NCBI RefSeq assembly: GCF_048544455.1
Contig: NC_133534.1
Location: forward strand, 32,378,217 to 32,442,216
DNA from: Silene latifolia
Lineage: Eukaryota; Streptophyta; Magnoliopsida; Caryophyllales; Caryophyllaceae
Direction: 5' to 3'
Length of the DNA stretch: 64,000 bases
Within the stretch, counting starts at the first letter, position 1. The number at the start of each line of letters is the position of its first letter. The notes beneath the pieces are model-generated. The model saw nothing but the letters and a program-made list of their open reading frames with translations. It did not search any database and was not told where the DNA came from. A program made the position numbers and the translations under genes. Of this stretch, positions 57,056 to 64,000 are shown one piece after another.

Positions 57056-60000
57056 TGTGACACCCCGCGATAACGCGGAAAATAAAACTAATAAATTAAA
57101 GCGAAAATTGTGAGATTTTAAAAACTTTTAGATTACTAGTTAAAGATTAATGCGCTGGTGCCAGAACTAAAAGAAACAAATACTAAAATAGACAAATATA
57201 GGTTATTACAACCCAAGTCTAAAAAGCGGGGAAAAGATATCCCACGAATAAACATATAAGGGTTTTCTAAACTAGAAACTAAGGTCCGAGGGTTTAGTTC
57301 TCGCTAGCCCACACGTCTTCCCCACGTAAGCATCTTCACCACCTGTCATTCATGTAAACATGAACGCCACAGTCAGTGGGGAGTAACTCAAGGTTCTCCC
57401 AGCCACAATATGTCGAAATGCAGGTAACAAACAACACTTAATCAAACATATTAAACATGCAACATATGTGAACAATGAAGAATAAGGAGATATAATAAAC
57501 AATCGTGGTGAAACAGGCATAATACTTTCTTAGTAGAATAGACATGGTGTATGAGGATGAATATGCAATCAAGGAAATAGAATCACCAAGTCGACCAACC
57601 CATATTGACCGACTCAACAAGTGTAAGACATATACTTAGTATGAACTCACAAGACAAACCATCTAGACTCCAACCTCTTGGTAGGACGACGATCATAATA
57701 CGGTCCTAGTCTAAACCTGGATCCAGACTCTCGGGATGGACGTCACCCGATTCGACAAACGATATACTAATCGTATCCAAGACTCGAAACATGGCACACA
57801 CTCGTAACCAAAGGTCGAGTAACCTCTAATCGGAAACATGGCACACACCTGTAACCAAAGGTCCGAAAGGGGTAAACAAGGAATGTCAAGTAGTCACACA
57901 ATGTAAAACGTCACACTTGAGTCACAATAAGAGTAAGAATGATCATGCAAACATCATATGACACGGGACCATTAATGTCACATTCATACTCATGGCTTGC
58001 ATCTCACCATGAGTACGGATGGGAATATCAATCCCGACGATCATATCGCAACTAGAGGGCTTATAGCTCACCCCTAGTATCCGATATGACCAAGACTCTC
58101 ACAACAGAACAATACCAGGCATTATCAAGAATATGACTCTTCACAAATAACTATTTAATAAAGATAACACATACTTGTCTTATATTAAATATATATTCCA
58201 TTTTCTAATTTAACATACCGGTTAAATAAAATATAATAAATGATAGTGAATAATCTACGTTATATGAAATATACGGGATAAAATGTGACCAAGTCCAAGT
58301 GACCCATTTATGAGCCCAATAACTAAATCATGTGAAATCCAATGAATGGGCTAGGTTAAGCCCAATAAATAAATCATGTGACAAGCCCAACAGAACAAAT
58401 AAGTAAATGACGATATTAACTAATTACGTTATATAAAATATGAGACGGGAATTTAATTACACAAATGAAGCAAAGTTGGCACCAAAAATTCCCATAAGAT
58501 AAATGTGGCCCAATTAACCCAAAATATGCAAACAAGCCCAAATTGAGTAAATATTTAGAAGAGCGATATTAACGAATTGCGCTATGTAAGATTTGAGACG
58601 GAATTTAATTATTTCGAATATAACCCGAACTAAATTATAAGTAAACGCAAACGGTCATTTACAAGGCCACCCTATCCTATGAATCCGTCCCAATAACCTA
58701 AAGTGTGAACCAGTCCCAAGCACCACACCACAAATATAACTAGACCTGGCAAACAGATCGGGTCGTGTCGGGTTCGTGTTCGTGTTACATGTAAACGGGT
58801 CACAAACCCTCCAACCCAAAGCCGACCCAATTAAATATCGTGTCGTGTTCGTGTCGACCCACTTACATAAATGGGTCATCAAGCCTCAACCCTAACCCAT
58901 TAATTTCGTGTTGGGTTCATGTTGTGTTTCGTGTCATGTCCATATTTTGAAATTTTAAGTCTATTTATGTAATGGAGAATCAATAAAAATTAGGATTAAT
59001 TTAATAAACAGGTCATTCGTGTCGGGTTCGTGTTTAGAGAGCTCAACCCAAACCCAACCCAATTAAATATCGTGTCGTGTTCGTGTCGACCCACTTACAT
59101 AAATGGATCATTAAGCCTCAACCCAAACCCGTTAATTTCGTGTCGGGTTCATGTCGTGTTTTCGTGTCGTGTCATTTTTTGCCAGCTCTAAATATAACCC
59201 AATGTGGCCCAAACTAAAATAATGCAACCTAACAAATTGCAATAAGAGTGGTCGAATAGTGTAAAATAACAATGAGCCCAATTCCCAAACCAATAACTCA
59301 CTAAGTAGTGAAAGAAGAGGAAATAAGGTAGTTACCCACTACTCACCCGTGCCCACCCTAGCACGGCCAGGCCGTGGCCCTGCTGCCGCTCACAGCCAGC
59401 CACCTCGGTTAGCCCCACCGTGACTAATCCTCCAAAAGCAGCCCCACACACGACACGATTCCTCACCAAAAGCACTCATTCAAGTAAGCGATACTAGAAG
59501 TTCCAAGTATAACCGAGACGGAAATTTACAACGACAATACGATTTAAAACAGCCGCACTCAGCCCCAAAACAGAACATACACCGTTCAAAGACCGTCCCT
59601 ACAACCTCCACCATCACTGTCCCAAAGCAGTCCCAAAAGGCCACACAAGACCGTACTACCGGGGCACCAAAACGGTTCCCACGAACCTACAAAATTACCT
59701 CAAATGCAGTCCTGAAAAGTTGTACAAACCCGTCTCCAAAAGCGGAGGAATGACAGTGCGAGTCACTGTGCCAAAACAGCGCTTTCGCGACCACAAAACA
59801 GAGTCAAAACGGTCCTTTCAACTCAAATTTATACGAAAATAAAAACAGGGTTGAGACGGAAGTGGAGCACGTTAAATACATGGTTAACAGTCATTGCAAT
59901 TACCCCAACAACACTCGAATTTACGGTATAAAACAACAAATTAACATGTAAATTGCTTTCTAAACTCATGTAATCCACTATACACAGGCAAAAGAACATA

Positions 60001-60452
60001 AAGGCTTAATATTTACGACCAAAAGGATGAAAACCGAGTAAAAGGACGAAAACATTGACTCATTGTCGAGTAACCTATCACCGTTACCTGTTTATGAGCT
60101 CTTAAACGTCCAAGGAACCGATCAAGGATGACCCTAAACCCAAAATGGAAGAGATTAGCTCCAAAAACCGCATCCTTGAGAGACAGCCGAAATGAAACCG
60201 GGTGAAAGCTTGGCTCTTTTTTATATAGGAAGGAGGAGAATGAGGAGGGGAAGCTAATGGTATAAAAATGGTGAAGTTTGGTTGAGAAATGGGGTTGGGA
60301 TCTTGGTTTGAATGGTCGGAAATGGAGTAGTACGGGTTTGTTGCTGTTGCTGCTGCATACTGTTGTTGTTGCGTGAAAGAGAGGAAGAAGAGATAAGGGG
60401 AGGTGGGGTTTGTGCGTAAGACCACAAGAATAACCACACACTATTAATAATA

Positions 60453-60516
<64 letters not shown>

Positions 60517-60920
60517 ACAATAATAGTAATAATATATAATAGTATTAATAATAATAGAGATATTTTAAAAGTAGAGTGTAGTATGTTAGGTGGGTGTGAT
60601 GTGTTGTCGAATTCTGGTTGGTCCGGATTAAAGCATGTACAAAGTGAAATGTGACGGTCTATAGCTAGACGGAAATTGAGATGGAAATTATTATTATTAC
60701 CGTCACTATTATTATCCGACCAAAAATACGTATACATTTATTCTCATATAAATTATGTCTCAAAATATAATTTAATAATACGTACTTTAAAAATATTCTT
60801 TTCATTAAAACCGTGCTTGAAAGGAATTAATTAAATTAAATAATTTAAAAATATAAAATAAGTTAATTGAACGGCTAAATAAATTTTAAATGTCAAAATG
60901 GGAAATTCGCGGGTGTTACA
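57056..60920 (-). repeat. 5' LTR of element E, carrying a hAT MITE
   Basis: Starts TGTGACACCCCGCG and ends GCGGGTGTTACA. About 3.4 kb once the MITE and its duplication are removed, long for a plant LTR. (AT)n at 60457-60513 is shorter than in the partner LTR. Confidence 0.87.
58741..59190. mobile_element. hAT MITE with internal duplication
   Basis: Ends TAGACCTGGCAAA and the complement of TAGAGCTGGCAAA, flanked by the 8-bp duplication AATATAAC (58733-58740, 59191-59198). The uninterrupted site is visible in the left LTR near 53262. The interior is rich in GTGTCGGGTTCGTG words, and a segment of about 130 bp occurs twice (about 58817-58950 and 59046-59175). No transposase. Confidence 0.9.
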
Positions 60921-61549
60921 CCCTCTCTAGGAACTCGACCCAAGTTGCAAAAATCACCAATTGAGACACGTATAGACTTCTCATTAACCACAACAAGTAA
61001 ATTTCCTTTTTTAAATTGAACAGTAGCATAAAATTGATATACCTCAATAGGAAAGACTAGACCAGTTACAGCAACAATATTCTCCCAACCTTGATCTTTG
61101 AGAAAATTCCTAAAGAACCCAAATGCTTTATATTTCTTTAACCAATCAACCGAATATACTCGTCCTGCGTGAATGCGATATTGAGCAACTTGATTGATAT
61201 CCCTTCGTTCTACTTGAGTTAATCGAAGATTATTCAGTCCAGTGTTAGTGTAATCATCCATATGGTGTGCGTAAAGAACACGTTAAGAACCATCTTGAAG
61301 TATATAGCTCTCAATTTTCGAGCTTACCTCAGTTTCCGAAACCAAATTTCCCTTACCTTTAATTAACCTTTGCTTCTTGCTAATTATAGGTAAAGTGGAG
61401 GTGTCGGTTTGGGTGTCCCTCGGTGGTGACCGCGGCGCCGGCCTTGGTGGCGTGACGGAGCGAGCGGCTCGCGTTGGTGATCGGGTTATTTTCTATCCAA
61501 TGTTAACGGGTTTCTTGGATTGAACACGGGTTGTAGGGTGATGTGCCAT
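60921..61549 (-). pseudogene. N-terminal piece of split ORF F, transposon-protein-like
   Basis: Frame from an ATG at 61549 with the start MAHHPTTRVQSKKPVN, interrupted by two in-frame stops: one after about 18 codons and one about ten codons before a second ATG at 61261. The open part contains FFRNFLKDQGWENIVAVTG, VYQFYATVQF and NEKSIRVSIGDFCNLGRVP. This pattern (FYA, then a strand-rich stretch, then LGxP-like) resembles the 'putative plant transposon protein' domain seen in many plant retroelement-associated ORFs. The frame is cut by the end of element E at 60920. Function unknown; the domain call is from memory of the pattern. Confidence 0.55.
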
Positions 61550-62141
61550 GGTTGATGTTGAAGATTTTGTAGAAGTATTTAGGGTTTAGAGAAGATGTAT
61601 AAAGTGATGGTTAGTTTTGAGAAGGTAATAGGCCAATAGGGTTTAAATAGGGTAAAGAGTTTGTGTTTTGGTAAATATGGAGAATTTGGGTTTAGGTAAA
61701 TATGTTATTCTTTCCTCCTTTTTTTTCGGCACCTTCCTTTTTTTTCGGTAAATTTTTTTTTTTTCGTTCCTTTTTTCGGCACCTCTTTTTTATATATATA
61801 TATATAGATAAGGAAAGAATCTTTTGTGTTGGTGTTTAGGTATGATTGTGAAGAGTTTGTTGCACGGATATGGCAAGGATATATTTGTGAAAGAATATAA
61901 TAAGATAGAAAATATCTTTATTATTATATTTAGGCCATATATTGTAGATTTTGTCGATTTTGTTTCGGGAATATGTGATTATACAAGATATAAAATATTA
62001 TCATACACATAAGCAAGATATAACACGTAAAATAAATATTATTTAACATAATTAAACTTGCAACAAAATATACGGACACAATCGTACAATCTCATCTTTC
62101 CTAGCCAGTCATTCAGGTTCCCAGACATAATTATGACGGAT
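61550..62141. other. AT-rich DNA upstream of ORF F
   Basis: Contains several TTTTTTTCGG runs and a short (TA)n. No gene recognised. It may include 3' sequence of the copia relic to its right. Confidence 0.45.
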
Positions 62142-62220
62142 TTAATTATTGCTAATTAAACCAATCTCTAATCTCAATAACTCAAAGCATTTTCTAGCTA
62201 ACGGCTTAGTCAAGATGTCA
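62142..62220 (-). pseudogene. Copia RNase H C-terminal relic
   Basis: Minus-strand reading DILTKPLARKCFELLRLEIG then a stop. The DILTKPL block is the conserved end of Ty1/copia RNase H. Its upstream part is cut off by the LTR of element C. Confidence 0.75.
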
Positions 62221-62221
62221 G

Positions 62222-63559
62222 TGTAACACCCCCATACTCCGAGTGCCTTACCAGGACCACTCAGGTATGAAGACATCACCATCTCGGTCGCCCGAGGTAT
62301 GATAATCAAATAGACAAAAACAGAAACAACATTTAATGTAAATAGTTTACTGAATAAATACAATCCTTGAAACCAAACTGAAAGTACAATACATTATTCC
62401 AAACTATCTGTTCTCAACTGAAATATAATCAAATGCTAAACTACAGCGGAAGACTCTATCGTCATGTCGTGGCCATCCCAGCTATCCCCGTACTCATCTC
62501 TATACCTGCTCAATATCTGCTCACCATCCCTGAATGGATCACCGCAGGTTTTACAAAACATCACCGGGGTCAGTACTAATCACACAATTAATATAAACAG
62601 CAATAACAAGACAAACATACAGCTGAACTGTCACACACACACACCACCACCAACTCCCATCATCTCAATATCGATGTCCACTTTGGACCCCACCGCGATG
62701 GGGGACCGCAGCCGTTCCCACCTAAGCCCCGCTCATCGTACGAGCGATAACCCTGTCCATTAATGTGAACATCCCCTTCCGTGGCGGGTTCCACGAAGGG
62801 CGAAACTAGGGCATGAGATCACTCCCGCAAGTGACCCCACTCAGCCGAGAACGCATCTCGAGAGCCATAGACAACCAAACACAATCACAATCACAAACAC
62901 AATCATCATATCAAACAACTAACTATAGCACATCACCAATATCCCATTATGGGACTAATACTGAGTAGGAAATCCTACCTGGAAAGCACAACACGCAGAC
63001 GGTATCTACAATTTGTATCAAAACGGCTCCTCTACGAATTCTCCTCCTACCATACAACACATAGATGCTACCATTCAAATACTACTCATAAAAACCCCCA
63101 ATTCCTAAATTAGGGTTTCATCAATCTTAACAAAACATTATATAAATTATATTAAAAGCTTACCCTCGACGCAAGGAATCCAACGACGCGAACTACGATA
63201 CGAACTGACCGTCTGAACTCCGGGAATTGTCAAGAACGCGATTAGGAAGAAGACTAGTTGCTTTCTCTCTTAAACAGGTTTTAGGTTTTGTAAAAAGTGA
63301 TTTAAAACAATTACGAATATGTTTAAATACCTTAATCGCGTAATTAACAAAACCCGAGAAAACTCCCCGTAAAAATAGGACACTCGATCGAGTACCCAAG
63401 GTACTCGATCGAGTACCCCCTTACTCGATCGAGTACCCCAGCTACTCGATCGAGTACCCAACAGGTCAGAAACTGTTTTATTCCGCAACTTGCCCTTACT
63501 CGACAGAGTAAGGGCTACTCGATAGAGTACCCCAAGACATATAAATACGGAGTATTACA
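62222..63559 (-). repeat. 3' LTR of element C
   Basis: TGTAACACCC..GGAGTATTACA. Palindrome array near 63380-63530 with four ATCG-centred copies and two variants; hairpin at about 62773-62800. Confidence 0.9.
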
Positions 63560-63796
63560 ATCTTCCCTCCTTAAAAGGAACTTCGTCCCCGAAGTTCAAA
63601 CCACTACCAAAACAAAGGTACTCCAAAACATTCCCGACTCAACACCCAAAACAAAACTCAACATAAAACACGCTACTTACCCAACTCATCCCGACAACCT
63701 ACCGACACAACATGCAAAAAGGTGTATAAATCTCTTAAAAACTGCTCGCGATCATCTCCTACCCCCCTAAAAGAAACAAGGTTACGTCCCCGTAAC
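63560..63796 (-). promoter_or_regulatory. PPT and two hairpin modules of element C
   Basis: AACTTCG-TCCC-CGAAGTT at 63579-63596 and GTTACG-TCCC-CGTAAC at 63781-63796 (plus spelling). Each is followed on the minus strand by a purine-rich stretch (TTTTAAGGAGGGAAG and CTTTTAGGGGGGTAGG). The second hairpin overlaps the polyprotein stop codon. Confidence 0.83.
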
Positions 63797-64000
63797 CATA
63801 CATACCTGATCAAAAAGGAAGGGGTAACGCTCTTTCATGATATCCTCTGCCTCCCATGTAGCTTCCTCAGTCTCGTGGTTAGACCAAAGGATCTTAAGCA
63901 AAACTGTCTCACCACTCCTGGTCTTTCTAACCTTTCGGTCTAGGATCTGCTTAGGCACCTCCAGATATGATAAAGACTCATCCAGCTCTAAGCCCTCTGC
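63782..64000 (-). CDS. Ty3/gypsy polyprotein C-terminus (chromodomain), partial
   Basis: A 72-residue open frame enters from the right edge and stops at 63782-63784. It reads SYLEVPKQILDRKVRK (the usual stretch just before a chromodomain), then VLLKILWSNHETEEATWE and MKERYPFLF. The W..H..EEATWE pattern is typical of the integrase-fused chromodomain of plant chromoviruses, which is thought to steer integration to marked chromatin. No frame break is visible in this part. The remaining polyprotein is outside the window. Confidence 0.9.
   Translation of the reverse strand, partial: AEGLELDESLSYLEVPKQILDRKVRKTRSGETVLLKILWSNHETEEATWEAEDIMKERYPFLFDQVCMVTGT

Larger units (their letters stand above)
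53147..60920 (-). mobile_element. LARD-like LTR retrotransposon E, left LTR truncated
   Basis: Partial left LTR (53147-55012), non-coding interior (55013-57055) and full right LTR (57056-60920), read on the minus strand. A TGGTATCAGAGC primer-binding site lies at 57042-57053, two bases from the right LTR. The PPT and a hairpin lie next to the left LTR. The left LTR lacks the counterpart of 57056-58621. No gag-pol domain. Chromovirus-like by its TGTGACACCCCG/GGGTGTTACA ends and hairpin-PPT, but not the same LTR family as A-C. Confidence 0.87.
62222..64000 (-). mobile_element. Ty3/gypsy chromovirus C (partial, runs off window)
   Basis: LTR at 62222-63559, then PPT, two hairpin modules and the polyprotein C-terminus, read on the minus strand. 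The LTR is closely similar to those of non-coding element A, so this is the coding member of that family within the window. The rest of the element lies beyond the window. Confidence 0.88.

Overview
This is a plant nuclear window, most likely from a eudicot. It carries an eight-coding-exon LNK1-type clock gene, spliceosomal GT..AG introns, several kinds of MITE, and plant Ty1/copia and Ty3/gypsy LTR retrotransposons primed by initiator-Met tRNA. I cannot name the species. A Caryophyllales origin is only an impression. Base composition is AT-rich and there is no bacterial or organellar gene content.

Layout: 0-14 kb is repeats. These are a Tourist-like MITE (2.3 kb) and an old solo LTR (3.0-4.4 kb, resuming at 11.48 kb) that is split by a complete non-coding LTR element A (4.38-11.48 kb, minus). 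Then come a 70-bp tandem repeat, a stray fragment of the same element family and a possible SINE. 14.2-26.2 kb is the genic island. LNK1 (plus, CDS 15262-21495, 637 aa) converges on an unnamed conserved plant gene (minus, CDS 23273-26089, four coding exons, C-terminal CxxC/CxxC). 26.6-52.4 kb is a nest. LARD-like element B (26758-42759, plus) has a 9-kb Ty1/copia element (copia-1, minus) inserted in its 3' LTR, so its uninterrupted 5' LTR shows the empty site. CACTA-like and Stowaway-like MITEs follow, then a second copia element (copia-2, 43513-52339, plus) flanked by runs of G. 52.8-61.5 kb is a broken ORF (F) split by a third non-coding LTR element E, which itself carries a hAT MITE. At 62.2 kb a further element C begins. 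It has an LTR like that of A, and the window ends inside the chromodomain tail of its Ty3/gypsy polyprotein, which identifies the family.

How the parts relate: A, B and the solo LTR belong to the same LTR family as the coding element C. A and B keep the 3' tail of a chromovirus up to the point where the C polyprotein stops, but have non-coding DNA in place of gag-pol. They are therefore probably mobilised in trans by C-like partners. The two copia elements are relatives of each other, and both are broken.

The least ordinary signals are RNA- or DNA-structure features of the chromovirus-type elements: (1) hairpins with a constant CG-(A/G)GGA-CG core and changing complementary arms, each followed by a polypurine stretch, repeated two or three times before the 3' LTR; (2) arrays of a 14-bp palindrome in both the LTR and the internal leader, with an element-specific centre shared by the two locations; (3) LTR hairpins with compensatory base changes.
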